NCBI RefSeq assembly: GCF_044628455.1
Contig: NZ_JBIYZW010000004.1
Location: forward strand, 1-64,000
Length of the DNA: 64,000 bases
DNA from: Solirubrum sp044628455
GTDB taxonomy: Bacteria > Bacteroidota > Bacteroidia > Cytophagales > Hymenobacteraceae
Reading direction: 5' to 3'
Shown here one piece after another: positions 9,004-16,629 of this stretch (the first letter of the stretch is position 1; each line of letters begins with the position of its first letter). The translations under genes and the position numbers were made by a program. Below the pieces are notes generated by a model. The model ran no database searches, was not told the origin of the DNA, and was given only the letters and a program-made list of their open reading frames with translations.

Positions 9004-9055
9004 GCAGCGAAGCGGGTGAGTTCCTTCACTCCGCTTCGCTGCGTTCAGGATGACA
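9004..9055. repeat. Dispersed hairpin repeat with TTCAGGATGAC end
   Basis: Perfect 12-base arms, GCAGCGAAGCGG at 9004-9015 and CCGCTTCGCTGC at 9031-9042, are followed by GTTCAGGATGACAG. The reverse complement begins CTGTCATCCTGAACGCAGCG, a form I recognise as a common intergenic repeat in Hymenobacter-like genomes. Confidence 0.6.
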
Positions 9056-9085
9056 GGCGCCTAAGGCGGCGGGGGCTGCGGCCCG

Positions 9086-9784
9086 TTACTCGGGCTTCAC
9101 GGGCGGCTCGTCGCTGCCGCCTTGCTGCCGGCCGGGGCGGTCGATGATGATGCGGGCGGCCTGGATGCGCTGGTAGAACTCGGGGTGCGAGCGGGCGTAC
9201 TTGCGCAGGCTGCGGTAGAGGCGGTCTTCGAGCAGGGTGGCGAGGGCGGAGAACTGGCCTTGGACGGCGATGCGGGCGGCTTTGGCCTCGGAGATGTGCT
9301 GACGGGGGTCGTTTTTGACGCCGCCGAAGGCGGTGAGGGCGGTTTGCAGCTCCTGGAGGCGGGTGGCGGTGACGCCGTAATCGGCCAGGGCGGTGAGGTG
9401 GGCGGTGGCGGTGGTGTGCAGGTGCTGGGCGGTGTCGGCGAGGGCGGTGCCGCGCAGGTCCATCAGGCCGGAGTAGTTGACGTTGGCAATGGCCTGCAGG
9501 GTGCGGTCGGGCTGGGCCGCGGCGTAGGCGTGCAGGTCGCCGGCTACTTCGGCGGTGTAGGTGGCCAGCTGCTCGCGCTTTTCGCGCTTGGTGCGCGAGG
9601 GGCCTTTGCTTTTGTGGCGCAGCACGAGCTGGCGCAGGGGCAGCAGGGCGGCGAGCTGGGTTTGCAGCTCGGCGACGATGGCCTTGACGCCGTTGTCGGA
9701 CTGGTAGGGGGCGGCGTCGCTTTGCAGGGCAGTGAGGACGTTTTCGGCCGCGGTGAGGCGGTTGTCTTGTTTGGCGGTAAGCAT
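9086..9784 (-). CDS. Uncharacterised helical protein
   Basis: This 232-residue protein has no signal peptide and no membrane segment. It is rich in Ala, Leu, Thr and Gln with heptad-like patterns (AAENVLTALQ, VAELQTQLAALLPLRQLVL, TRLQELQTALTAF), suggesting a helical bundle or coiled coil. A basic segment, RHKSKGPSRTKREKREQ, lies near residue 57, and the C-terminus is charged and probably disordered. I do not recognise the family. GC-rich codon use matches the chromosome. Its upstream region holds the 21-bp repeat array at 9918-10106. Confidence 0.7.
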   Translation of the reverse strand: MLTAKQDNRLTAAENVLTALQSDAAPYQSDNGVKAIVAELQTQLAALLPLRQLVLRHKSKGPSRTKREKREQLATYTAEVAGDLHAYAAAQPDRTLQAIANVNYSGLMDLRGTALADTAQHLHTTATAHLTALADYGVTATRLQELQTALTAFGGVKNDPRQHISEAKAARIAVQGQFSALATLLEDRLYRSLRKYARSHPEFYQRIQAARIIIDRPGRQQGGSDEPPVKPE

Positions 9785-9917
9785 ATGGAAAAGGGTTGAA
9801 AGGGAGGAAGCGAGAGTGATAGATGTGTGGGGGTAAGGGGTAGCGGTAGCGTAGTTGCCAAGGATAGCAATATTTGGCGGGAATATGGTATTCCGTGGCA
9901 GGAAAAATGTGTGACCG

Positions 9918-10106
9918 GTGCCGGAACGACTGCGGCGGGTGCCGGAACAATTGAGGCGGGTGCCGGAACGACTGCGTCCGGTGCCGGAAGGATTGCGGCG
10001 GGACCCGGAACGACTGGGTTTAGTGCCGGAACGATTGGGGCCGGGGCCGGAACGACTGCGGCGAGACCCGGAACGATCGGGGCCGGAGCCGGAAGGGTTG
10101 GGGCCT
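9918..10106. repeat. 21-bp minisatellite, nine units
   Basis: Nine consecutive 21-bp units follow the form GTGCCGGAACGACTGCGGCGG with substitutions but no insertions or deletions. The core CCGGAA is present in all nine. The period equals two turns of B-DNA, so the cores would lie on one helix face. The array is 134 bases upstream of the minus-strand gene ending its 5' end at 9784. Open frames through it (for example PERLRRV repeats) are a consequence of the 21-base unit, and nothing supports translation. Confidence 0.9.
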
Positions 10107-10116
10107 CACCCCCCGG

Positions 10117-10140
10117 CCCCCTCTCCAGGGGGAGAGGGGG
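10117..10140. repeat. GC-rich hairpin CCCCCTCTCC/GGAGAGGGGG
   Basis: Perfect 10-base arms at 10117-10126 and 10131-10140 have a 4-base loop. The flanking CCTCACCCCCCGGCCCC is the usual setting of a very widespread intergenic repeat in GC-rich genomes. Confidence 0.6.
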
Positions 10141-10163
10141 AGCCGTGGCGGCGCGGGCGGGGC

Positions 10164-10194
10164 GTGGTGCCACGGCTTGGAGCCGTGGCACCAC
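10164..10194. repeat. Hairpin GTGGTGCCACGGCT/AGCCGTGGCACCAC
   Basis: Perfect 14-base arms at 10164-10177 and 10181-10194 have a 3-base loop. The intergenic stretch 9785-10334 therefore holds the 21-bp array and two strong hairpins and no gene that I can support. Confidence 0.65.
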
Positions 10195-10334
10195 TATGTT
10201 TAAGCTGCCCGACTATTGCGGCTCCCGGGCCTCCCCTCCCCCGGCCCCCTTCCCTTGCCCAATGCGCGACGTGGGGGGAGGGGGCGTTCTGGTGGCGGAG
10301 GGGTGGCAGCTGACTCGGATTCGGGCGCGGGGAG

Positions 10335-11234
10335 TTACTGCCGGGCCGCGAAGTCGCGTACGGGTTCGGTGGCGGGGCCCAGGTCGCGCCAGGTTTGCGC
10401 AGCCTGAAAGGGCTCGGGCATTTCGTTTAAGGCCTCGATGATGTGGGCGCCGTAGTTCATGCGGGGCACGAACCGGCCCAGGAAGCGGATGAGGCCCAAC
10501 GGGGCGTAGGACACGGTTAGGCGCCGGCGGCCGTGGTAGCGGGCCACCTGCTGGGCAGCTTCCAGGGTGGTGAGGGGCTCGGGGCCCTGAACCACGTACT
10601 CGCGGTTGGCGGCCGCGGGCAGGCGCAGGGCCGCCGCTACCTGGCGGCCGTAGTCGCGCCCCGACACCCAGTGCATGCCGTGCCGGGCCTTGCCGGCCAC
10701 CAGGATGCGGGAACCGGCCAACTGGGTGCCCACCAGGGTTTCCATGAAAGCCGAAGGATGGAAAATGGTGTAGGGCAGTCCGCTGCGCCGCACCTGCTCG
10801 GCGGCTTGCTTCTTGAGCTCGAACACCCACCAGCGAAACCCCGCGTAGTCTTTGATGAGCGAAGACAGGTACACCACGCGCTGCACGCCGACCTGGCGGG
10901 CGGCGGCCAGCAGGTGTTGCAGGCCTTCGCCTTCGGGGTGAAACGCGCTTTCCCGCTCGGTTTGCTGCACCGACAGGTTGAGGTACACCGCGTCGTGCCC
11001 GGCCAGGGCGGCGGGCAGGGTGTCGGGCTGGGCCAGGTCGCCGGCCACCAGGCGCACGGCAGCGGGCAGCAGCGGGCGGGCCCGGGCCGGGTTGCGCACC
11101 AGGGCCGTTACCTCGAAGCCCGCCGCTACGAGCTCCTGCGTTACCGGTCGCCCCAACATGCCGGTGGCCCCCACCACGAGCACTTTGCGGATAGTTGGCG
11201 CCGGCGTTGGGCGCGCATCGGGTTGTTGATTCAT
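10335..11234 (-). CDS. NmrA/SDR-type NAD(P)-binding oxidoreductase
   Basis: This 299-residue protein begins, after a short Pro-rich tail, with the Rossmann motif VLVVGATGMLGRPV (GxxGxxG) near residue 18. ALVRNPARA then gives the basic residue expected for NADP preference, followed by VRLVAGDLAQPDTLPAALAG and VVYLSSL. The layout is that of NmrA-like or NAD(P)H-binding atypical short-chain dehydrogenases; the canonical YxxxK is not clear. The substrate is unknown. I chose the ATG at 11234 because upstream in-frame residues are not conserved-looking. The upstream 328 bases to 11562 contain nothing I recognise. Confidence 0.85.
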   Translation of the reverse strand: MNQQPDARPTPAPTIRKVLVVGATGMLGRPVTQELVAAGFEVTALVRNPARARPLLPAAVRLVAGDLAQPDTLPAALAGHDAVYLNLSVQQTERESAFHPEGEGLQHLLAAARQVGVQRVVYLSSLIKDYAGFRWWVFELKKQAAEQVRRSGLPYTIFHPSAFMETLVGTQLAGSRILVAGKARHGMHWVSGRDYGRQVAAALRLPAAANREYVVQGPEPLTTLEAAQQVARYHGRRRLTVSYAPLGLIRFLGRFVPRMNYGAHIIEALNEMPEPFQAAQTWRDLGPATEPVRDFAARQ

Positions 11235-11562
11235 CTCCCAGTACGAGTTGAGGCACAGGCAACTCACGCCTCCAGTAAAGGGCTGCGGGGAGCGGGCCCA
11301 GCCGCGGCCGAAAAGCACCGGAACGCGCTGCTAGCGGGGGAATTGCCGCCGCAAACGTAGGCGGAACGGCTCGGCGGCCCAATCGCATATAGATGTGGGG
11401 CGGCCACCGGAATACGCGGGCACCCGGGCCCGGCCCTAGGTGGCGGAGTTTGCGCTTGGCGAGGCGCGTGAGGCGGCCTTGAGCGACCACCGACGGCGCA
11501 GGGGCCGGGGCGGCAGCTACAGAGGTGCGGATTAGCGGCCCGCGCGTAGCCGCTGCAACCGC

Positions 11563-12501
11563 TTAGGCATTTTGCGCCTTCTTGTCCTTGCCCAGCAGCT
11601 TCTTGACCAGCAGCACGAGCTTCTCGACTACGAAGCCGATGAGGAGGCCGCCGATGGCGCAGGACAGGGCTTTGGCCAGCCAGGCCAGGGCCGGGATGTG
11701 GGCCAGGGACTCTTCCAGGTCGTGCAGCAGGTGGGCGGTGAAGGGAATGCCGTGGGCAATGATTTCGGCGCCGACCCAGAGCATGGCGGCGGTGCCCACG
11801 TAGCTGAGGATGCTCAGGAAGTGGGGCATGAACTTGACGAGGCCGCGCCCGAATTTCTGGGTGAAGGCGGAGTACTTGTCCTGGGCCAGGTGCACGCCGA
11901 TGTCGTCGGCCTTCACGATGAGGCCCACGAAGCCGTAGACGGCCACGGTGATGAACACGGCCACGGCCAGCATCACGGCAATCTGGTTTACCACCGGCTG
12001 CTCGGTGACCTGGCTGTAGGCAATGGCCATGATTTCGGCCGACAGGATGATGTCGGTGCGCACGGCGCCGGCCACGCGCTGCTGCTCCAGCTCCTCGGGG
12101 GTGATGGTTTCGACCGACTCGGCTTCGGTGGCCTCGTGGGGGTGCTTGCTGAAGAGGGAATGCACCTTCTCGTAGCCCTCGAAGCAGAGGTAGGCGCCGC
12201 CCAGCATCAGAATGGGCGTGATGGCCCAGGGGGCAAAGTAGCCCAGCAGCAGGGCGGCCGGGCTGAGAATGAAGATTTTATTGATCAGGGATTTTTTCGC
12301 AATCCGGTAGATGATGGACAGCTCCCGGGAGGGGTCGAGGCCGACGACGTACTTGGGGGTGACGGCGGTATCGTCGATGACGATGCCGGACACTTTGCCG
12401 GTGGTTTTGGCGACCTGGGCCGGTACGTCGTCTAAGCTGGCCGCGCTGGCTTTTACCAGGGCGGAAACGTCATCTAATAGCGCAAAAAAACCTGAAGCCA
12501 T
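11563..12501 (-). CDS. DUF808 (YedI-like) inner-membrane protein
   Basis: This 312-residue protein has the DUF808 start MASGFFALLDDVSALVKASA and the conserved ALxxDDV/KTTGKVSGIVIDDTAV region, with several membrane helices (residues about 75-115, 165-185, 220-245, 280-305). It matches the length and pattern of E. coli YedI (about 305 residues). The function of the family is not established. The C-terminus is Lys-rich (VKKLLGKDKKAQNA). It looks monocistronic. Confidence 0.92.
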   Translation of the reverse strand: MASGFFALLDDVSALVKASAASLDDVPAQVAKTTGKVSGIVIDDTAVTPKYVVGLDPSRELSIIYRIAKKSLINKIFILSPAALLLGYFAPWAITPILMLGGAYLCFEGYEKVHSLFSKHPHEATEAESVETITPEELEQQRVAGAVRTDIILSAEIMAIAYSQVTEQPVVNQIAVMLAVAVFITVAVYGFVGLIVKADDIGVHLAQDKYSAFTQKFGRGLVKFMPHFLSILSYVGTAAMLWVGAEIIAHGIPFTAHLLHDLEESLAHIPALAWLAKALSCAIGGLLIGFVVEKLVLLVKKLLGKDKKAQNA

Positions 12502-12650
12502 GCCTGGTGTGTTCGGTGCCTGAAAGGGGCGTTGGGGGCGTTTGTGGAGCGTGCCCGTTTCAACCCGGCAGCAAGTTAGAGCGGGTTTCGGGAACGGGGC
12601 ACTCCGGCCTTGTACGGGCGGGGCAGGAACCGGGCGGGAAAAAGGCGGGA

Positions 12651-13403
12651 CTAGGGCTGCTGAAACAGCCGGATGGTGTAGTCGAGCAAATCGGAGCCAC
12701 CGACCGCGCCGTGGCCGGGCACGACTACCCGCACCGTGGGGTAGGCCTGCCGGACCCGGGTTACCGTGGCGGACCAGGCTGGCTCGTTGGCATCGGCCAG
12801 GTTGCCCTTGCCGGCGCCCAGCTCCTTGACCAGGCAGCCGCCGAACAGCACGGCGTCGGCGGGGAAATAGCCCACCACGTTGTCTTTGGTGTGGCCTTCC
12901 CCGAAGAAGGTGGCCTGCACCTGGGCGCTGCCCACGGGCAGCGTCAGACGCGGGGCAAACCCATGCCGGGGTACGTTGAACTTGCGCGCCTGGGCGTACT
13001 TAATCGTCTTGCGGTGGGCGTAGGACGGAATGTTGCGCTGGTGGAACGCCGGGAGTCCGCCCACGCAGTCTTCGTGAAAGTGCGTGGCCACGACGGCCTT
13101 GACCTGGCAGTGCAGCTGCTGGGTTATCCAGGCAATCAGCTCCCGAGACTCCGCGTCGCCGGTGGGCGTATCGAACACCACGGTTTCGGCGCCGCTCCGC
13201 ACCACCATGCCGTTGCAGGAAACCTTGCCGAAGGACTGGGTCGACAGAAAGGACGTGTGCACAAAGGTGTTCGGGGCCACCTGGGTGATGGTCAGGTCGG
13301 CGGACTGATACACCACGGGGTGGGTAGCGGCGGCGGCCGGGGTGGACTGGCGGCGGGTCGGGACAGCGGCGGCCAGCAGGGCCAGGGCGAGGAGGAAATT
13401 CAT
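12651..13403 (-). CDS. Subclass B1 metallo-beta-lactamase
   Basis: This 250-residue protein has a signal peptide (MNFLLALALLAAAVPTRRQS). Zinc ligands are all visible: HFHED at 108-112 (H108, H110, D112), H171 in GEGHTKDNVV, C190 in FGGCLVK and H231 in VPGHG. The Cys after the HxHxD Asp (C113) resembles CcrA of Bacteroides fragilis (HWHGDC). The spacing GGCLVKEL then GNLADANEPAW is diagnostic of subclass B1, which hydrolyses penicillins, cephalosporins and carbapenems in the periplasm. Activity is inferred from complete ligands. The ATG at 13403 opens the signal peptide. Context is chromosomal, with no mobility gene nearby. Confidence 0.9.
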   Translation of the reverse strand: MNFLLALALLAAAVPTRRQSTPAAAATHPVVYQSADLTITQVAPNTFVHTSFLSTQSFGKVSCNGMVVRSGAETVVFDTPTGDAESRELIAWITQQLHCQVKAVVATHFHEDCVGGLPAFHQRNIPSYAHRKTIKYAQARKFNVPRHGFAPRLTLPVGSAQVQATFFGEGHTKDNVVGYFPADAVLFGGCLVKELGAGKGNLADANEPAWSATVTRVRQAYPTVRVVVPGHGAVGGSDLLDYTIRLFQQP

Positions 13404-13465
13404 GGGCAGAAGTCGGCTGAAGCTGGGGCCTTGCCGCGGTGGGAGCCTCAGCGTTGGGACAAGCA

Positions 13466-13522
13466 GCGGGCGAAGCATCCCTCCCACCCCAGGGAATGGC
13501 CCGGCAAAGATGCTTCGCCCGC
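13466..13522. repeat. Hairpin repeat, dispersed family copy 2
   Basis: Perfect 14-base arms GCGGGCGAAGCATC (13466-13479) and GATGCTTCGCCCGC (13509-13522) lie between the beta-lactamase and the barrel gene. They share AAGATGC and the GAAGCATC core with copies at 3296 and 47511. Confidence 0.65.
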
Positions 13523-13585
13523 CGGATTGAAGACCCGGCCGCTCCGAACGCCCCTAGATAAAGATGCGCGGATCGGGCGGCGGGC

Positions 13586-14206
13586 TCAGCGGGAAGCCAG
13601 CTGGTAGCCGAGGTAAAACTGGAAGGCGCCGTTGCGGATGTCGTCGGTGGCCAGGATGCGGCTGTTGTTGATAATGATGGGCTTGTTGAGGCGGGTGAAG
13701 CCGCCGTTGTAGCGGAAGCCGGCCTGCAGGCCGATGGGCAGCTGGTAGCCCAGGCCGGCCACGAAGCCAATGTCGATGCGCTCGTACTGGTCGTGGACTT
13801 TGTAGGTGTACTTGCCGACCCCGGATTTACCGCGCAGCAGGTAGCCAAACTGTGGGCCGGCGTCGACGAAGAAGCCGGTCTGCCCCAGGGCCACTTTCAC
13901 GGCAATGGGCAGGTCGAGGTAGTGGAGGCGGGTGTGGTAGTCGTGGTTGATTTTGTTGCGGGCGCCTTTCTGGGAGTACAGCAGCTCGGGCTGAATGGAC
14001 ACGGCCTGGGTAACGGCGAAATTGACCAGCGCGCCGCCGTGAAAGCCCAGGTAGTAGGCGTTGCTGGCGGAGGACAGCTGCTCGGGGTCGTTGCCGCGCA
14101 GCTTGGTGTAGGAGGTACCGGCCTTGAGGCCGACGTGGACGCGTTGGGCCAGGGCCGGGGAAGCGCCGGCGGCCACGAGGGCCAGGGGGAGGAAAAGGTT
14201 GCGCAT
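13586..14206 (-). CDS. Outer-membrane beta-barrel protein (OMP_b-brl type)
   Basis: This 206-residue protein has a signal peptide (MRNLFLPLALVAAGASPALA). The mature part alternates aromatic and polar residues as in 8-stranded PorT/OmpX-like barrels: VHVGLKAGTSYTKLRG, VSIQPELLYSQKGARNK, LHYLDLPIAVKVAL, FFVDAGPQFGYLL, IDIGFVAGLGYQL and a last strand FQFYLGYQLASR ending in the barrel. The family is common in Bacteroidota and is usually of unknown function. The start at 14206 is set by the signal peptide. Confidence 0.88.
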   Translation of the reverse strand: MRNLFLPLALVAAGASPALAQRVHVGLKAGTSYTKLRGNDPEQLSSASNAYYLGFHGGALVNFAVTQAVSIQPELLYSQKGARNKINHDYHTRLHYLDLPIAVKVALGQTGFFVDAGPQFGYLLRGKSGVGKYTYKVHDQYERIDIGFVAGLGYQLPIGLQAGFRYNGGFTRLNKPIIINNSRILATDDIRNGAFQFYLGYQLASR

Positions 14207-14397
14207 GAGCGGGCAGGGAACAGGTGGATTGGCGGCTGAAACGGCGGCGCAAACTTCCTTATTGTGCAGGCAGAGCGTGGCAGGGTACAATAGATTTAGG
14301 TGCGTTGGAGACCATTGCCAGCCCCTTCGCTGTAGGCTGGGGCAGAAAAGCCCGCGAAACCGGAAACCAAGCCGGGGCCGATGCAAGTAAAAGACAG

Positions 14398-14673
14398 ATG
14401 CTTACCTGCCTAGCACATCTGCTGAAGCGCCCAGACCGCGGGTGGCCGGCGTCAAAGCACCTGCTGGCTTTGCTGCTGGCTTATGCCGGCAGCAGCGGCG
14501 CGGGCTGGGCCTGCACGGTGTGCCGCCCCCGGGTGCAGGCCGCCATTTATCAGCCTAACTACGCCCAGAATCTGGGGCTGCTGCTGGTGCCGGTAGCGCT
14601 GCTGCTGGCGCTGGGGGCCGGGGTGTATTTCTTCGAGGACCTCAAACGCACGCGGCAACGAACCCATGACTGA
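14398..14673 (+). CDS. Small membrane protein paired with DUF2243 gene
   Basis: This 91-residue protein has an N-terminal hydrophobic segment with a Cys pair just after it (GWACTVCRPRVQAAIY) and a second membrane helix LGLLLVPVALLLALGAGVYFF, then a charged tail. Its last codons overlap the next gene by 8 bases (ATGACTGA), so the two are translationally coupled. The Cys-x-x-Cys could bind metal or heme or be redox active; this is inference. Family not recognised with certainty. Confidence 0.7.
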   Translation: MLTCLAHLLKRPDRGWPASKHLLALLLAYAGSSGAGWACTVCRPRVQAAIYQPNYAQNLGLLLVPVALLLALGAGVYFFEDLKRTRQRTHD

Positions 14674-15172
14674 GCACGAACCCCTCAACCGCGGCCCCCT
14701 AATTGCGGCGGGCCTGCTGCTAGGCGCGGGCCTGGGCGGCTTTGTCGATGGCATTGTGCTGCACCAGATTCTGCAGTGGCACAACATGCTCTCGGCTCGC
14801 CTGCCACCCGACACCCTGGTAGCAGCCAAAACCAACATGTACTGGGACGGGGTGTTTCACGCCGCGGTGTGGGTGATGACGGCCATTGGGCTGCGGGTGC
14901 TGTGGGCCGCCGGCGCGCGCCGCGACGTGCCGTGGTCGGGGCGCACGTTTGGGGGCAGCCTGGTGCTGGGCTGGGGGCTGTTCAACCTGGTGGAGGGCAC
15001 CATCGACCACATGCTGCTGGAGCTGCACCACGTGCACGAGTACGCCGCCGACCCGCGCCCTTGGGACTGGGGCTTTTTGGGCTTGGCAGGGCTGCAGTTG
15101 CTGCTGGGCGGGGTGCTGATTCGGGGCGGCCGCGCCGATGCGGCGCCGACCGGTACCCGCCCGGGGCGGTAA
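14666..15172 (+). CDS. DUF2243 membrane protein
   Basis: This 168-residue protein carries the DUF2243 pattern: GFVDGIVLHQILQWHNMLS, FHAAVWVMTAIGL, GWGLFNLVEGTIDHMLLELHHVHE. Four membrane helices are visible and several conserved His residues lie near the membrane face (HQILQWH, HHVHE), suggesting metal or heme binding; this is inference, and the family function is unknown. It overlaps the upstream CxxC membrane protein. The region 15173-15376 after it holds no gene that I can support. Confidence 0.88.
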   Translation: MTEHEPLNRGPLIAAGLLLGAGLGGFVDGIVLHQILQWHNMLSARLPPDTLVAAKTNMYWDGVFHAAVWVMTAIGLRVLWAAGARRDVPWSGRTFGGSLVLGWGLFNLVEGTIDHMLLELHHVHEYAADPRPWDWGFLGLAGLQLLLGGVLIRGGRADAAPTGTRPGR

Positions 15173-15376
15173 ATTAGTCGCCTGGCTTTACGGAGTTGCA
15201 AAAGGACGGGTAACGCGGGCGGAGCCGGCGAGGCTGCCGGCGGCGCCAACCCTGGGGCCGGTTTTGGGTTTATCGAGGGCGGGGGCAAACGGTTGTGGGT
15301 TTGGGTAGAACTTATCCAAGCAAGCGCCTGAAAACCTGTAGCTACATGCAAGGGGGCGGCAATGGCGCAGGATGCG

Positions 15377-15407
15377 TTGCACCCCCCCGGTTTTTGGCCT
15401 ACCTTTG
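15377..15407 (+). promoter_or_regulatory. Promoter of the nuoA-J block
   Basis: TTG at 15377-15379, 20 bases, then TACCTTTG at 15400-15407, a full match to the Bacteroidota -7 consensus. It lies 39 bases before the nuoA ATG at 15447 and rules out in-frame starts upstream of 15407. Confidence 0.75.
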
Positions 15408-15446
15408 CCCCCCAATGCCTTTTTTCAACAGCAATCCACCTTTGCC

Positions 15447-15833
15447 ATGCTGTTAGCAGTTCCCGCAGTGTACCAACCGGCCGACTACGCGCCGATTTTC
15501 ATTCAACTCGGCCTGGCCCTGGCCTTCGTGGCGTTTTCGATGGTGGTGTCGCACCTCATCGGGCCCAAGCGCAATTCAACGGTGAAGGATTCGTCGTTTG
15601 AGTGCGGCATTGAGTCGGTGGGCAACGCCCGCACCCCGATTTCGGTGAAGTACTTCCTGACGGCCATCCTGTTCGTGCTCTTCGACGTGGAAGTTATCTT
15701 CATGTACCCCTGGGCCGTGAACTTCCGCGAGCTGGGCGCCACGGGCTTCATCGAGATGATCATCTTCATGACCCTGCTGCTGGCCGGCTTCTTCTACATC
15801 ATCAAGAAAGGCATTCTGAAGTGGCAGAACTGA
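15447..15833 (+). CDS. nuoA: NADH-quinone oxidoreductase subunit A
   Basis: This 128-residue membrane subunit of complex I has three helices and the conserved loop SSFECGIESVGNARTPISVKYFLTAILFVLFDVE, whose Cys-containing loop links to NuoJ/NuoH and the quinone channel. The start MLLAVPAVYQPADY at 15447 follows the promoter at 15377-15407. It is the first gene of the nuoA-J block and is followed by a 153-base spacer with an imperfect inverted repeat. Confidence 0.97.
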   Translation: MLLAVPAVYQPADYAPIFIQLGLALAFVAFSMVVSHLIGPKRNSTVKDSSFECGIESVGNARTPISVKYFLTAILFVLFDVEVIFMYPWAVNFRELGATGFIEMIIFMTLLLAGFFYIIKKGILKWQN

Positions 15834-15986
15834 TTGGTGCCTAGCTGTTGGTGCCTGGTGCCTGGCCTGATCGAATTATTGCACAAACCAAGCACCAAGC
15901 CCTAGACACTAAGCACTAAACTGCCCGGGCTGGTGTTCGGAAAGGCATAGTTGCCGCCCAGCTTATTCCTAACCCGACTTTTCGCC
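15834..15986 (+). repeat. Low-complexity inverted spacer, nuoA-nuoB
   Basis: The arms 15841-15858 (CTAGCTGTTGGTGCCTGG) and 15888-15905 pair at 14 of 18 positions. The left half is built from TTGGTGCC-like words, the right half from their complement (CCAAGCACCAAG). Confidence 0.7.
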
Positions 15987-16544
15987 ATGAGTGATAACCG
16001 CGTTCCTGAAATCAAGACCGTAGCCGCCCCCGAGGGCATCGAAGGCGCCGGTTTCTTTGCCACTTCGCTCGACAAGGTGGTGGGCATTGCCCGCGCCAAC
16101 TCGCTGTGGCCCCTGCCCTTTGCCACTTCGTGCTGCGGCATCGAGTTCATGGCCACCATGGGCGCCCACTACGACATTTCGCGCTTCGGCTCGGAGCGCC
16201 CGTCGTTTTCGCCCCGGCAGGCCGACTTGCTGATGGTAATGGGCACCATTGCCAAGAAGATGGCCCCCATTGTAAAGCAGGTATACGAGCAGATGGCCGA
16301 GCCCCGCTGGGTGCTGGCCATGGGCGCCTGCGCCTCGTCGGGCGGCATTTTCGACACCTATTCGGTGCTGCAGGGCATCGACCGCATCATTCCGGTCGAC
16401 GTGTACGTGCCCGGCTGCCCGCCCCGCCCCGAGCAGGTGCTGGAAGGCCTGATGCGCGTGCAGGAGCTGGCCAAAAACGAATCGATCCGCCGCCGCAACG
16501 CGCCCGAGTACCAGGCCCTGCTGGCGTCCTACAACATCAAGTAA
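15987..16544 (+). CDS. nuoB: NADH-quinone oxidoreductase subunit B
   Basis: This 185-residue peripheral subunit holds the N2 [4Fe-4S] cluster that passes electrons to quinone. The four ligands are the CC pair in TSCCGIEFMATMG, the Cys in MGACASSGG and the Cys in VPGCPPRPE. The ATG at 15987 (MSDNRVPEIK) is preferred because the region before it is spacer. It lies between two inverted spacers. Confidence 0.98.
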   Translation: MSDNRVPEIKTVAAPEGIEGAGFFATSLDKVVGIARANSLWPLPFATSCCGIEFMATMGAHYDISRFGSERPSFSPRQADLLMVMGTIAKKMAPIVKQVYEQMAEPRWVLAMGACASSGGIFDTYSVLQGIDRIIPVDVYVPGCPPRPEQVLEGLMRVQELAKNESIRRRNAPEYQALLASYNIK

Positions 16545-16629
16545 GTAGTAAGTATTGGGTATTGGGTAGTTAGACTCCCGCCGCGGCGCTTTCTTCTCAG
16601 TACTCAGTACCAAATACTCAATACCAAGA
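16545..16629 (+). repeat. Low-complexity inverted spacer, nuoB-nuoC
   Basis: Arms at 16551-16573 and 16603-16625 pair at 18 of 23. The left half repeats GTATTGGGTATTGGG, the right half TACCAAATACTCAATACC. The right arm ends 4 bases before the nuoC ATG. Confidence 0.8.

Noticed and set aside
8739..9147. Overlapping frames through the 10-bp repeat on both strands
   Set aside because: The repeat has no stops in several frames, so open frames are expected by construction. They have no start context or homology.
8839..10106. Possible CRISPR array
   Set aside because: Units are contiguous at 10 and 21 bases with no unique spacers, and no cas genes are near.
9918..10313. Frame with VPERLRR-like heptads in the 21-bp repeats
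   Set aside because: A 21-base unit always gives a 7-residue repeat; frames on both strands are open and none has a promoter or a plausible start.
12651..13403. Glyoxalase II or other MBL-fold hydrolase in place of a beta-lactamase
   Set aside because: The Cys ligand in FGGCLVK, the NLADAN segment and the spacing of H171 are specific to B1 enzymes; glyoxalase II has a different HxHxDH arrangement.
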